Shown: positions 1-7,307, counted from the first letter of the stretch. The stretch is 15,478 nucleotides of DNA from Lachnospiraceae bacterium UBA3711 (GCA_002371345.1 DFHY01000094.1:3089-18566); one strand, 5' to 3'. The notes: generated by a model from the sequence alone, not told the origin. Made by a program: numbers and translations.

Positions 1-648
1 GCCACGGGCGACATATCTGGCGGCTGTACTGCGGGAGATGCTTTGGCGGCTGATTCTGCTGAGGTGGAACTGTCAGAGAGAGATTTCTTCGAGTTCCTTG
101 ACAGGCGCCGGGGGAAGCTGTCAGGGGTTGTGATCTCAGGCGGAGAGCCTGCTGTTCATGTCGATCTCCCTGAGTTCATTGCCCGTATCCGGGAGAAAGG
201 ATTTCTGGTCAAGCTGGATACGAACGGGATGAACCCGGGCATGCTCCGCAGAATTATAGAAGCGTCACTCGTCGACTATGTCGCGATGGATGTGAAGAAC
301 AGTCCGAAAAAGTATGCGGTAACCTGTGGCTTCGCTTCAGATCCCTCCTTGCGGCTGTGGCGCCGTGCGGAAGATAGTATATCTGTGCTGATGTCCGGAC
401 ATGTACCTTACGAATTCCGCACTACTGTCGCCATCGGACTTCATACGGATGAAGATATCCTGGAGATGGCGCAGCATATCAGAGGAGCCCGGGCCTGGTA
501 TCTTCAGCAGTTTATTGACGGAGGCAGCCTTGTCGGAGCAGCCGGAAATCCTGCGCTCAGGCTGGTCTCTCCGTCTCCTGAGGCACTCGGGAGGATGCGA
601 TTGCTGGCTTCTGAATATGTTCCGAATGCTGCATTGCGTGGAGTGTGA
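1..648 (+). CDS. nrdG: Anaerobic ribonucleoside-triphosphate reductase activating protein, 3' part (5' end outside window)
   Basis: This is a radical SAM activase that installs the glycyl radical on the anaerobic ribonucleotide reductase NrdD. The frame is open from the left edge, so about 215 C-terminal residues are present and the CxxxCxxC [4Fe-4S] motif lies upstream of the window. Visible hallmarks are the V-I-SGGEP motif (about 130-150), which contacts the SAM amino group. It is followed by the stretch KLDTNGMNP...LVDYVAMDVK, typical of the NrdG2-like clostridial subfamily (cf. TIGR02495). The C-terminal YLQQFIDGG strand is also typical. The gene ends in TGA at 646-648. The following 359-bp gap with its own promoter suggests it is not co-transcribed with dapA. 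The family call is confident. The exact subfamily is less so, because the cluster-binding part is missing. Confidence 0.85.
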   Translation, partial: ATGDISGGCTAGDALAADSAEVELSERDFFEFLDRRRGKLSGVVISGGEPAVHVDLPEFIARIREKGFLVKLDTNGMNPGMLRRIIEASLVDYVAMDVKNSPKKYAVTCGFASDPSLRLWRRAEDSISVLMSGHVPYEFRTTVAIGLHTDEDILEMAQHIRGARAWYLQQFIDGGSLVGAAGNPALRLVSPSPEALGRMRLLASEYVPNAALRGV

Positions 649-649
649 T

Positions 650-690
650 AGTCCGTTTGCCGAATATAAGCCTCCGGCAGATCACAGACT
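650..690 (+). other. Small hairpin just after nrdG
   Basis: AGTC (650-653) pairs with GACT (687-690), and inside it TGCCG (658-662) pairs perfectly with CGGCA (675-679) around a 12-nt loop. No T-run follows, so it is not a classical intrinsic terminator. It could protect the 3' end of nrdG mRNA or be fortuitous. Confidence 0.25.
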
Positions 691-712
691 GGTGGAATTG
701 TTTTGAATGGAA

Positions 713-821
713 GTTATAGTTCACTGCCACGAAGTCGGCACACTCCCGCAGGGTCCTATCAGCGGAAGCGAGCTGTGGGAACATGCGAGAGTGTGCCGCC
801 GGCGGGGCACTGAATAGTAAC
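713..821 (+). ncRNA. Candidate structured RNA of unknown family between nrdG and dapA
   Basis: A long foldback is visible. Outer GTTA/TAAC (713-716 with 818-821) is followed by TTCA-C-TGCC against GGCA-C-TGAA (720-728 with 806-814, one C-C mismatch). After an 8 x 8 internal loop comes a perfect 10-bp stem (736-745 with 789-798). Inside that, CCGCAG pairs with CTGTGG (746-751 with 773-778), leaving an asymmetric 3' bulge (779-788) and a GGAA-containing apex near 764-767. A long rod with a central internal loop is superficially 6S-like, but at about 109 nt it is short for 6S and I could not match 6S, SRP, T-box or a riboswitch consensus. No T-tract terminator follows. A TATAGT hexamer lies at 715-720, but the fold overlaps it. 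Strand is assumed. Confidence 0.3.
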
Positions 822-859
822 GGATGGAATTGTTAAGATGTATACAAGCCGTAAAGTGA

Positions 860-888
860 TTGACACAAAATGGCTGCAATGTTATAGT
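860..888 (+). promoter_or_regulatory. Sigma-A-type promoter of the dapA operon
   Basis: TTGACA (860-865) and TATAGT (883-888) are separated by exactly 17 bp, five to six matches each to consensus. Predicted +1 is near 895, giving a leader of about 110 nt before dapA. Right at the predicted 5' end, GGCGC (900-904) and GCGCC (910-914) form a small hairpin followed by GGCCTTTTG. This could be a 5' stabilising stem or a very weak attenuator. No lysine riboswitch consensus is seen in this leader. Confidence 0.75.
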
Positions 889-1007
889 GTCGACGGGCGG
901 GCGCTGAGTGCGCCGGCCTTTTGTTGTACATCATGGTTGAGGCAAAATGTACTTTTGCCACAAACATCATGTCGGTTGATGCTGCCGGTCAGGGAAGGAG
1001 CATGATT

Positions 1008-1892
1008 ATGGCGATATTCAAGGGTGCCGGAGTGGCCATTGTTACTCCAATGAACGCGGACGAGAGTGTAAATTATCCGAAACTCAGGGAATTAGTCGAG
1101 GAGCAGATCGCTGCCGGAACGGATGCGATAATAATCTGCGGAACGACAGGCGAATCCGCATGCCTGACATTTGAGGAGCACCTCGATGTTATAAAGGCGT
1201 GTATCGAATATGTGGACCACAGGATTCCGGTCATCGCGGGAACCGGATCCAACTGCACGAAAGACGCGGTATATATGTCGGTTGAGGCGGAGAAGATGGG
1301 CGCGGACGCGCTGCTGTGCGTGACACCCTACTACAACAAGGCAACGCAGAAGGGGCTGATCGAACATTACACCAGTATCTCCGACGCGGTCAATATTCCG
1401 ATCATTCTCTACAACGTGCCGAGCCGTACAGGATGCAATCTTGCGCCGGAGACTATCGCGTACCTCGCGAAGAATACGAAGAACATCCGCGCCGTCAAGG
1501 AGGCGAGCGGCAACATATCACAGATCGCCAGGGTAAAGGCTCTTGCCGGCGATGACATCGATCTGTATTCCGGAAATGATGATCAGATAGTTCCGATCAT
1601 GTCTCTTGGCGGACTGGGCGTTATCTCGGTCCTGTCAAACGTGGCTCCGCGTCAGACGAAGGAGATCTGCCAGGCATGGTTTGACGGCGACACACAGAAG
1701 AGCGCGCGCCTGCAGCTCGAGGCAATGGATATTGTCGGAGCTCTGTTCTGTGAGGTCAACCCGATCCCGGTGAAGACGGCGATGAACCTGATGGGCAAGG
1801 AGGTCGGACCTCTCCGCGCTCCTATGTGCGAGATGGAGGAGAAGAACCTCGAGAGGCTTAAGAGTGCGATGAGACACTACGGTCTGTTGTAA
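1008..1892 (+). CDS. dapA: 4-hydroxy-tetrahydrodipicolinate synthase
   Basis: Condenses pyruvate with aspartate semialdehyde, the first committed step of the diaminopimelate/lysine pathway, in the cytosol. The protein is 294 aa, normal for the family. Visible catalytic features are the CGTTGES motif (residues 44-50, with Thr46/Thr47), TPYYNK with Tyr109, Tyr135 and Arg140 in YNVPSRTG, and the Schiff-base Lys164 in RAVKEASGN. YSGND at 187-191 is also typical. The start is ATG 1008 because the AGGGAAGGAG ribosome binding site (991-1000) then sits 7 nt away. The nearby in-frame ATG at 1002 would leave only 1 nt. dapB follows after 19 bp, so the two are surely co-transcribed. C-terminal NPIPVKTAMN (251-260) is also conserved in the family. 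Confidence 0.96.
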   Translation: MAIFKGAGVAIVTPMNADESVNYPKLRELVEEQIAAGTDAIIICGTTGESACLTFEEHLDVIKACIEYVDHRIPVIAGTGSNCTKDAVYMSVEAEKMGADALLCVTPYYNKATQKGLIEHYTSISDAVNIPIILYNVPSRTGCNLAPETIAYLAKNTKNIRAVKEASGNISQIARVKALAGDDIDLYSGNDDQIVPIMSLGGLGVISVLSNVAPRQTKEICQAWFDGDTQKSARLQLEAMDIVGALFCEVNPIPVKTAMNLMGKEVGPLRAPMCEMEEKNLERLKSAMRHYGLL

Positions 1893-1911
1893 AGCGGAAG
1901 GGAAGACAGAT

Positions 1912-2667
1912 ATGACGAAAATAATTCTGACCGGCTGCAATGGCCGGATGGGAAGGGTGATCACTGATCTGGTGAAAGACGATGAGGAGATTACCATAAT
2001 CGCAGGGATTGATGTCGCCGGTGAGTGCTCCGGGGACTATCCGGTTTACTCCAGCTTAGATGAGGTGAAGGATACAGCGGATGTTATAGTGGACTTCAGC
2101 TCACCGAAAGCCTTTGACTCCATGATGGATTATGCCGTTCATAATGGCATTCCGGTGGTTGTGTGTACGACCGGGCTGTCGGATGAACAGACAGGCAGGC
2201 TTGAGGGCGACGCTCAGAAGATTGCGGTGCTCAGGTCAGCGAATATGTCCCTGGGAATCAATCTCCTTCTGAAGCTTGTGCGCGAGGCCGCGCAGAAGCT
2301 CGCATATGAGGGCTTTGATATAGAGATCGTCGAGAGACACCATAATCAGAAGAAGGATGCTCCGAGCGGGACGGCTCTTGCGCTTGCCGACAGCATTAAC
2401 GACGGTCTTGATAAGGCATACACATACACATTTGACCGCTCACAGCGCATGGAAAAGAGAAGAGAGAAGGAGATCGGCATCAGTGCTGTACGCGGAGGAA
2501 ACATTCCGGGAACTCACGAGGTCATTTTCGCAGGGACGGATGAGGTGATTGAATTCAACCACATCGCGTATTCGAGGAGTATATTCGGAAAGGGCGCACT
2601 GGCGGCCGCGAAGTATCTGGCTGGAAAGGGCGCCGGATACTACAGTATGGCGGATGTTATCGGATGA
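1912..2667 (+). CDS. dapB: 4-hydroxy-tetrahydrodipicolinate reductase
   Basis: Reduces the DapA product with NAD(P)H to tetrahydrodipicolinate. The 251-aa product has the N-terminal Rossmann signature TGCNGRMG (residues 7-14). CTTGLS at 85-90 and the DapB signature VERHHNQKKDAPSGTA (about 140-155) follow, with the catalytic His143/His144, Lys148 and the substrate-binding SGT. C-terminal FNHIAYSRSIFGKGA is also typical. GAAGGGAAGA upstream of ATG 1912 acts as the ribosome binding site. It lies between dapA (19-bp gap) and the aspartokinase gene (22-bp gap). Confidence 0.96.
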   Translation: MTKIILTGCNGRMGRVITDLVKDDEEITIIAGIDVAGECSGDYPVYSSLDEVKDTADVIVDFSSPKAFDSMMDYAVHNGIPVVVCTTGLSDEQTGRLEGDAQKIAVLRSANMSLGINLLLKLVREAAQKLAYEGFDIEIVERHHNQKKDAPSGTALALADSINDGLDKAYTYTFDRSQRMEKRREKEIGISAVRGGNIPGTHEVIFAGTDEVIEFNHIAYSRSIFGKGALAAAKYLAGKGAGYYSMADVIG

Positions 2668-2689
2668 CAATGGGGAGACATACAGGGTT

Positions 2690-4012
2690 ATGCTGAAGGT
2701 TACCAAATTCGGAGGCAGTTCACTTGCGAGCTCGGAACAGATGGCGAAGGTCGGGGCGATTATCCGCTCTGATCCCGACAGACGTTTCATTATACCATCG
2801 GCTCCGGGCAAACGTTATTCAGATGACACTAAGGTCACTGATATGCTGTACAGTTGCTATGACAAGGCGTCTGAGGGCCAGGATATCAGCGATGATATCA
2901 GGAAGATCGCTGCACGCTACCAGGAGATCATAGACGGGCTTAAGCTGGATCTGTCTCTGGATGAGGAGTTCGCTGTAATCGAGGACTATTTCCGCAGACG
3001 GGCGGGGCGGGATTACGCTGCCAGCCGTGGTGAGTATCTGAACGGTATAGTACTTGCCAACTATCTCGGATGCAGGTTCATCGACGCCAAAGAGGTGATT
3101 CTGTTTGACGCGCACGGAAATTTTGATGAGAAGCTTACGAACGATGTGTGCCGAGAGAGACTGCGCAACGTGGGAAGCGCTGTTATTCCGGGCTTCTACG
3201 GGGCGATGCCGGACGGGAGCATCAAGACATTTTCCAGAGGCGGTTCTGATATAACAGGGTCGATCATTTCGCGCGCTGTCCGCGCAAATGTATATGAGAA
3301 CTGGACGGATGTGTCCGGATGCCTGGCGTGTGATCCGAGGATCGTCGAGAATCCTGAGGTAATCGAGACCGTCACCTACAGAGAGCTGAGGGAGCTGTCA
3401 TACATGGGAGCTTCAGTCCTGCATGAGGACGCGATCTTCCCGGTCAGGGCGGAAGGCATACCTATCAATATCAGGAATACCAACAGGCCTGAGGATCACG
3501 GCACTCTGATCGTGGAGTCAACCGTGCGCAGCCCGCGCCATGTCATTACAGGCGTCGCCGGCAGAACCGGATTCTGCTCCATAACAATAGACAAGGCCAT
3601 GATGAACTCGGAGATAGGCTTCGGCCGCCGTGTGCTGCAGGTATTTGAGGAAAATGAAATATCCTTCGAGCATACGCCTTCCGGAATCGATACATTTTCT
3701 GTTCTTGTACATCAGGAGGAGTTTGCTGACAAGGAGCAGGATGTTATCGCCGGACTTCACCGCGCTGTCAACCCGGACAACATATATCTTGAGACAGACC
3801 TTGCGCTTGTCGCCATCGTGGGGCGGGGCATGAAGAACGCCCGCGGTACCGCAGGCAGACTGTGCACTGCACTCGCGAGTGCAGGAATCAACATCAAGAT
3901 GATTGATCAGGGATCGAGCGAGCTCAATATAATCGTCGGCGTTCAGAACGAGGATTTCAGCAGAGCGATCAGGGCTATCTACCGTGAGTTTATCGAGTGC
4001 GATCTGAAGTGA
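2690..4012 (+). CDS. lysC: Aspartate kinase (monofunctional, with C-terminal ACT domains)
   Basis: Phosphorylates aspartate, the entry step to lysine/DAP, threonine and methionine. The 440-aa protein begins MLKVTKFGGSS, the canonical N-terminal ATP-site motif. SRGGSDITGS (182-191) and WTDVSGCLACDPR (205-217) mark the amino acid kinase domain. Two ACT-type regulatory segments follow, beginning near residues 285 and 371, the second with GMKNARGTAGRLCTALASAG. The length and the RRRAGRDYAASRGEYLNG region resemble the Bacillus YclM/aspartokinase III type rather than the shorter alpha/beta type. I chose ATG 2690 because it matches the usual family N-terminus. An in-frame ATG at 2654, overlapping dapB, would add 12 residues. 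Last gene of the dap operon, and the feedback-controlled step is probably set here by lysine or threonine (inferred). The symbol is by function; dapG or thrD are possible names. Confidence 0.93.
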   Translation: MLKVTKFGGSSLASSEQMAKVGAIIRSDPDRRFIIPSAPGKRYSDDTKVTDMLYSCYDKASEGQDISDDIRKIAARYQEIIDGLKLDLSLDEEFAVIEDYFRRRAGRDYAASRGEYLNGIVLANYLGCRFIDAKEVILFDAHGNFDEKLTNDVCRERLRNVGSAVIPGFYGAMPDGSIKTFSRGGSDITGSIISRAVRANVYENWTDVSGCLACDPRIVENPEVIETVTYRELRELSYMGASVLHEDAIFPVRAEGIPINIRNTNRPEDHGTLIVESTVRSPRHVITGVAGRTGFCSITIDKAMMNSEIGFGRRVLQVFEENEISFEHTPSGIDTFSVLVHQEEFADKEQDVIAGLHRAVNPDNIYLETDLALVAIVGRGMKNARGTAGRLCTALASAGINIKMIDQGSSELNIIVGVQNEDFSRAIRAIYREFIECDLK

Positions 4013-4083
4013 ACAATCATCGGCTGCAGCAGGAAAAGCAATATGTAATCAATCATAATATTTCAGAAGTTCAGGGAACATAA

Positions 4084-4122
4084 TTCAGGGGAAACATTGA
4101 TTAAATCAGTGTTTCCCCTGAA
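4084..4122. terminator. Hairpin between convergent lysC and ilvE
   Basis: A 19-bp inverted repeat (4084-4102 with 4104-4122) differs from perfect by one T-G wobble and reads TTCAGGGGAAACA... on both strands. It sits 72 bp after lysC and 134 bp beyond the ilvE stop. The downstream tract is A/T-mixed (AAATAAAT) rather than a clean T-run, so it is best viewed as a bidirectional terminator or mRNA 3' protector. Confidence 0.6.
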
Positions 4123-4174
4123 ATAAATATGCGGATGATGCTCCCGCGCCTGTTCCCGGCAGACCCCGGCAGCA

Positions 4175-4247
4175 GGCTGTCAACTATTGTTTTCAGCTTT
4201 TAGACCTTAGCACCCGGCTGTCAACTTTCAGTTCTAAGTCTTTGCCC
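4175..4247. repeat. Imperfect 41-bp-period tandem repeat
   Basis: GGCTGTCAACT occurs at 4175-4185 and again at 4216-4226. Each copy is followed by a related TTTCAG-containing, T-rich segment and ends in CACCC or GCCC. Just upstream, CCCGGCAG is also duplicated (4155-4162 and 4165-4172). It lies in the 3' flank of minus-strand ilvE. On the minus strand each unit contains TTGACAGCC. Function unknown. Confidence 0.5.
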
Positions 4248-4255
4248 GGATCAGT

Positions 4256-5290
4256 CTAGTCGATCACGCAGATCCAGCCCTTGGGGGCTTCAAGGCGTCC
4301 CATCTGGATGCCGGTCAGTGTGTCGTAGAGCTTCTTCATAACCGGACCCATGTCATCCATGCCGCTCGGCATGTCATAGTATGTGCCGTGATCGTAGATA
4401 CGCCCTACAGGTGAGATGACCGCAGCTGTGCCGCACAGACCGCATTCGGCGAACTCACCCTTCCTGATTTCGTCGAACAGAACCTCGCGCTCTTCAACCT
4501 TCATGCCGAGGATTTCCTTCGCGATGTATACCAGGCTGCGGCGTGTTATGGACGGAAGTATGCTTCCGCTCATCGGCACTACAAGAGTTCCGTCCTTCTT
4601 CACGAGGAGCACATTCGCGCCGCCCGTCTCTTCGATCTTCGTGCGTGTTGCCGGGTCAAGATACAGATTCTCATCGAACCCGTTGCGGTGAGCATCCATA
4701 ATCGCGTGGAGGCTCATGGCGTAGTTCAGTCCGGCTTTGATGTGGCCGGTTCCGTGAGGCGCGGCGCGGTCAAAGTCTGATACGCGGATGGTGATGGGCT
4801 TTACGCCGCCCTTGAAATATGGCCCGACAGGGGTGGTAAGGATACGGAACTGATACTCATCGGCGGGCTTGACGCCGATTACAGCGTTGCTTCCGAACAT
4901 GTAGGGACGGATATACAGCGTAGCGCCGCTTCCGTAGGGGGCTACCCACTCTTCATTGGCCTTCACGGTTTTGCAGACAGCCTCAACCCACTTGTCCACG
5001 GGGTATACAGGCATCTCGAGTCTTTCGCAGGAGTCCTTCATGCGCTGCGCGTTGAGATCGGGACGGAAGGTGACGATGTGTCCGTCTTCAGTAGTGTAGG
5101 CCTTCAGCCCCTCGAAGCAGGACTGGGAATACTGAAGGACTCCGGCGCACTCGGTGATGACGACCTTATCATCGCCGGTCAGAGCTCCCTCATCCCAGCT
5201 GCCGTCTTTGTAGTTTGAGACAAAACGATAGTCTGTTTTCATATAGCCGAAGCCAAGAGACGACCAGTCAATCTGTTTCTTATTACCCAT
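4256..5290 (-). CDS. ilvE: Branched-chain amino acid aminotransferase
   Basis: A PLP class IV transaminase that interconverts leucine, isoleucine and valine with their 2-keto acids. It is 344 aa, in the range of the longer IlvE_II type (cf. TIGR01123). Visible features are SCFEGLKAY (57-65), the RPYMFGS strand, PLP-binding Lys185 in GTGHIKAGLNYAMS, IEETGGANV (219-227) and the GTAAVISPV loop (287-295). ATG at 5290 follows GGAAAGGCGGG, a good ribosome binding site about 7 nt away. Monocistronic as far as visible: promoter upstream (5349-5377), convergent lysC downstream. Divergent from the M28-like operon, and the two promoters lie almost back to back. Confidence 0.95.
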   Translation of the reverse strand: MGNKKQIDWSSLGFGYMKTDYRFVSNYKDGSWDEGALTGDDKVVITECAGVLQYSQSCFEGLKAYTTEDGHIVTFRPDLNAQRMKDSCERLEMPVYPVDKWVEAVCKTVKANEEWVAPYGSGATLYIRPYMFGSNAVIGVKPADEYQFRILTTPVGPYFKGGVKPITIRVSDFDRAAPHGTGHIKAGLNYAMSLHAIMDAHRNGFDENLYLDPATRTKIEETGGANVLLVKKDGTLVVPMSGSILPSITRRSLVYIAKEILGMKVEEREVLFDEIRKGEFAECGLCGTAAVISPVGRIYDHGTYYDMPSGMDDMGPVMKKLYDTLTGIQMGRLEAPKGWICVID

Positions 5291-5348
5291 AGTTCATCCC
5301 GCCTTTCCAGCTTTACCTGATTCTTCAATCGGTTTTCCTTGATTTTTA

Positions 5349-5377
5349 AGTTTATCACCACGTTTTTTTTCAGTCAA
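5349..5377 (-). promoter_or_regulatory. Promoter of ilvE
   Basis: Reading the minus strand, TTGACT (5377-5372) and TAAACT (5354-5349) are separated by 17 bp that include an A8 tract. This gives a leader of roughly 50 nt before ilvE. The -35 lies 14 bp from the -35 of the divergent promoter, with the palindrome GCAATTGC at 5388-5395 overlapping the latter. Confidence 0.65.
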
Positions 5378-5391
5378 CAATGCGTATGCAA

Positions 5392-5420
5392 TTGCGTTTC
5401 TTCACACTTTGCCGTATATT
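5392..5420 (+). promoter_or_regulatory. Promoter of the M28-like/pncB operon
   Basis: TTGCGT (5392-5397), 17-bp spacer, TATATT (5415-5420). The 8-bp palindrome GCAATTGC (5388-5395) overlaps the -35 and lies between the two divergent promoters, so it is a plausible operator. No regulator is assigned. Confidence 0.55.
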
Positions 5421-5426
5421 AATTAT

Positions 5427-5446
5427 GGGGACGCGTCTCCTTTTTT
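5427..5446 (+). other. Terminator-like hairpin plus T6 at the predicted transcript 5' end
   Basis: GGGGA (5427-5431) pairs with TCTCC (5436-5440, one G-T wobble) around CGCG and is followed directly by TTTTTT (5441-5446). It begins at the predicted +1 of the 5392-5420 promoter. The stem is short, so it may be a 5' cap-like hairpin, a pausing element or chance. Confidence 0.3.
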
Positions 5447-5496
5447 ACTTATGGCTGTAATCAGTGCTTCCGTATATATAGTGGAGAAATGACAGT

Positions 5497-7287
5497 ATGC
5501 TAAGAAGAGGACTAAGAAGAATAACACGATCAACAGTCGCGATGTTCTCGGCGATGGTTCTGCTTGCAGGCGGTATGGCCGTGTCAGCTGATGAGATAAT
5601 GCTCGATGACTCCGACGACGGGGGATCTGTTGATGTCGGCGGCTCGATAGAAGCGGGCGACTACAGCTCAGACAGCGCATTTCTGATTGAGGATACCGGG
5701 GAAGACGTACAGTACAACGCCGGCGTCCCGATGGATACGCTTCAGGATGCCATGAGCTCGGGCGATACCAAGACCCTCGAGAAGATAGCGAGCCTCGGAG
5801 CCCTGACCGGCAGTACCACAACATCGGGATCAGGCATCGGCGGCGGCGGAGCGTACCGCGGCAGTCCTGACGACGAAGATGAGGATGACGAGGACTACTA
5901 TGACCTGCAGCTCGATGAGGGCGACGCCGATGAGGTCGAGACGGACGCTGACAATTCAGAACGCCCGGGTCGTCTGATTGCGGCGAACGCTGACAGGGTA
6001 CAGGAGTATCTTGACTCCATGACCCAGGTTGAAAGCCCGACCGGCTCCGACGGCGAGCTGGCAGTCGCCGCTTACATCGAGACGAAGATGGGCGAGATGG
6101 GATATACCGTCCAGGAACAGGCATTTCACGAGGGAGTTCTCAATGAAGACGGGGTGGACGCCCCCGGCGTCAACATCCTCGCTGAGCGCGGAGCCAACTC
6201 ACAGACGAACCGCAAGAGGGACATCTTCCTTGTTGTGACACATTACGATTCCAAGAGATCGCCGGCGGAGGATGATCCTTTCGCGAACGACAAGTCAGGA
6301 GCCGCGGCCCTGATCGAGTCAGCGAGGATCCTGTCGGAGGTTGTGACCGATACGGATATCTGCTACCTCTTCCTGTCAGGCCAGGAGGACGGCGGATACG
6401 GAGCGCAGAACTTCATAGCGTCTCTGAGCCCTGACAACCGTTCGCGCATTTCAGGAGTTCTGTCAGTTGAACGCGTGGGGTATGATTCGGATACGCCGTA
6501 TGTTCTCAAGACTCTGACCGGGGAGCGCAACGCTATCGGCGATATAGTCCAGAAGCTCGGCATCACGAATGACGCGCACCTGGCTCTTCAGGAACCGGCT
6601 GAAGATTCCGATGAGGATGACGGAACCTGGGTCGGAGTAGGTGAGAGCTCGGACGGCTATATTGACGACAACACCGCGCAGCAGATCGCCGCCGAGCAGG
6701 CCGGAGGCGGAGCCGCCGACGACCATTCGATAGATATCGATACGAGCGAGTTCCTCGAGGATTCGGGTGAGGATGCGGAGGACGGAGATATGGAGCTTGA
6801 TGAAGCCGAGACCGAGGGCGAGCCGGTTCCGATGCCGAGCGCGTGGAGCTATCTCAAGGACAGCTCGCCTACCCTCACATGTTTCGCCGGTGAGTCATTT
6901 ACGACAGTGGGCGTGAGCCAGTACATGCCTCAGCTCGACTCTGCGAGCTACAAAGAGACGATAGCGCTCGGACTTGCGGATACGACGCAGGGGGCTGTAG
7001 AGCAGGCCAGTGAGCTGATGGCGGGGCAGGAAGGTGACACCCGGGAAGGAGCGGCTCAGGGAACAGTTGAACTGCAGGCTTCAAACCTGACAGGTTCTTC
7101 AGATGAAGTATCGGTTACACTTGATGACGCGCTGTCCCTTGAGGGCGGTTCTGAAGAAGATGGAGCAGAGGTTGGAGAGATTGAACAGTATGACGCTGAT
7201 TATCCGGTCGTTGACGCCTCGCTCGTTGCGGATACAACGAACGTGATCGCCGCGGCTCTGGCGCAGATCATGGATCCGACAACCTGA
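5497..7287 (+). CDS. Secreted, highly acidic M28-like (Zn-peptidase fold) protein, probably catalytically degenerate
   Basis: 596 aa. A Sec signal peptide is clear: basic LRRGLRRITR, hydrophobic core about 13-28, likely cleavage V-S-A31|D32. Residues 32-155 are an acidic, Gly/Ser-rich linker (PDDEDEDDEDYYD at 124-136). Residues about 163-340 resemble the M28 aminopeptidase core: H249-Y-D251, ND265KSG (bridging Asp), GQ296E297DGGYGA and VE325RVG. Compared with active M28 enzymes, the catalytic Glu of the EE pair is Gln296, the second-zinc Asp is Glu325, and I see no clear final HxDH-type His near GVSQYM (471-476). Two acidic inserts interrupt the region (about 365-445 and 510-568). I count about 127 Asp/Glu against 29 Lys/Arg. 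The start is supported by GGAG at 5483-5486. pncB follows after 20 bp. A pseudo-enzyme, binding or structural role is inferred, not shown. Confidence 0.75.
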   Translation: MLRRGLRRITRSTVAMFSAMVLLAGGMAVSADEIMLDDSDDGGSVDVGGSIEAGDYSSDSAFLIEDTGEDVQYNAGVPMDTLQDAMSSGDTKTLEKIASLGALTGSTTTSGSGIGGGGAYRGSPDDEDEDDEDYYDLQLDEGDADEVETDADNSERPGRLIAANADRVQEYLDSMTQVESPTGSDGELAVAAYIETKMGEMGYTVQEQAFHEGVLNEDGVDAPGVNILAERGANSQTNRKRDIFLVVTHYDSKRSPAEDDPFANDKSGAAALIESARILSEVVTDTDICYLFLSGQEDGGYGAQNFIASLSPDNRSRISGVLSVERVGYDSDTPYVLKTLTGERNAIGDIVQKLGITNDAHLALQEPAEDSDEDDGTWVGVGESSDGYIDDNTAQQIAAEQAGGGAADDHSIDIDTSEFLEDSGEDAEDGDMELDEAETEGEPVPMPSAWSYLKDSSPTLTCFAGESFTTVGVSQYMPQLDSASYKETIALGLADTTQGAVEQASELMAGQEGDTREGAAQGTVELQASNLTGSSDEVSVTLDDALSLEGGSEEDGAEVGEIEQYDADYPVVDASLVADTTNVIAAALAQIMDPTT

Positions 7288-7307
7288 TACAAGGAGACTG
7301 AATTGAT

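Noticed and set aside
921..1007. N-terminal extension of dapA from a TTG at 921
   Set aside because: The extra 29 residues do not match the family, and a strong ribosome binding site sits right before ATG 1008.
649..1007. Lysine riboswitch, T-box, SRP RNA or 6S RNA in the nrdG-dapA gap
   Set aside because: Conserved core sequences (for example the T-box UGGNACCGCG or the SRP GGAAG tip context) are absent, and the fold is too short for 6S; kept only as an unassigned candidate.
2549..2689. Longer aspartokinase start overlapping dapB by about 120 bp
   Set aside because: The added residues are dapB read in another frame; the family N-terminus KVTKFGGSS starts at 2690.
4175..4247. CRISPR-like array
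   Set aside because: Only two imperfect units with no constant spacer, and no cas gene.
5473..5482. TATATA/TATAGT as -10 of the M28-like gene
   Set aside because: It overlaps the ribosome binding region, has no -35, and would leave almost no leader; the pair at 5392-5420 is better.
5423..6124. 233-codon minus-strand open frame over the start of the M28-like gene
   Set aside because: Arg/Ser/Pro-rich with no motif, antisense to Asp/Glu/Gly-rich coding sequence; it is a shadow frame.
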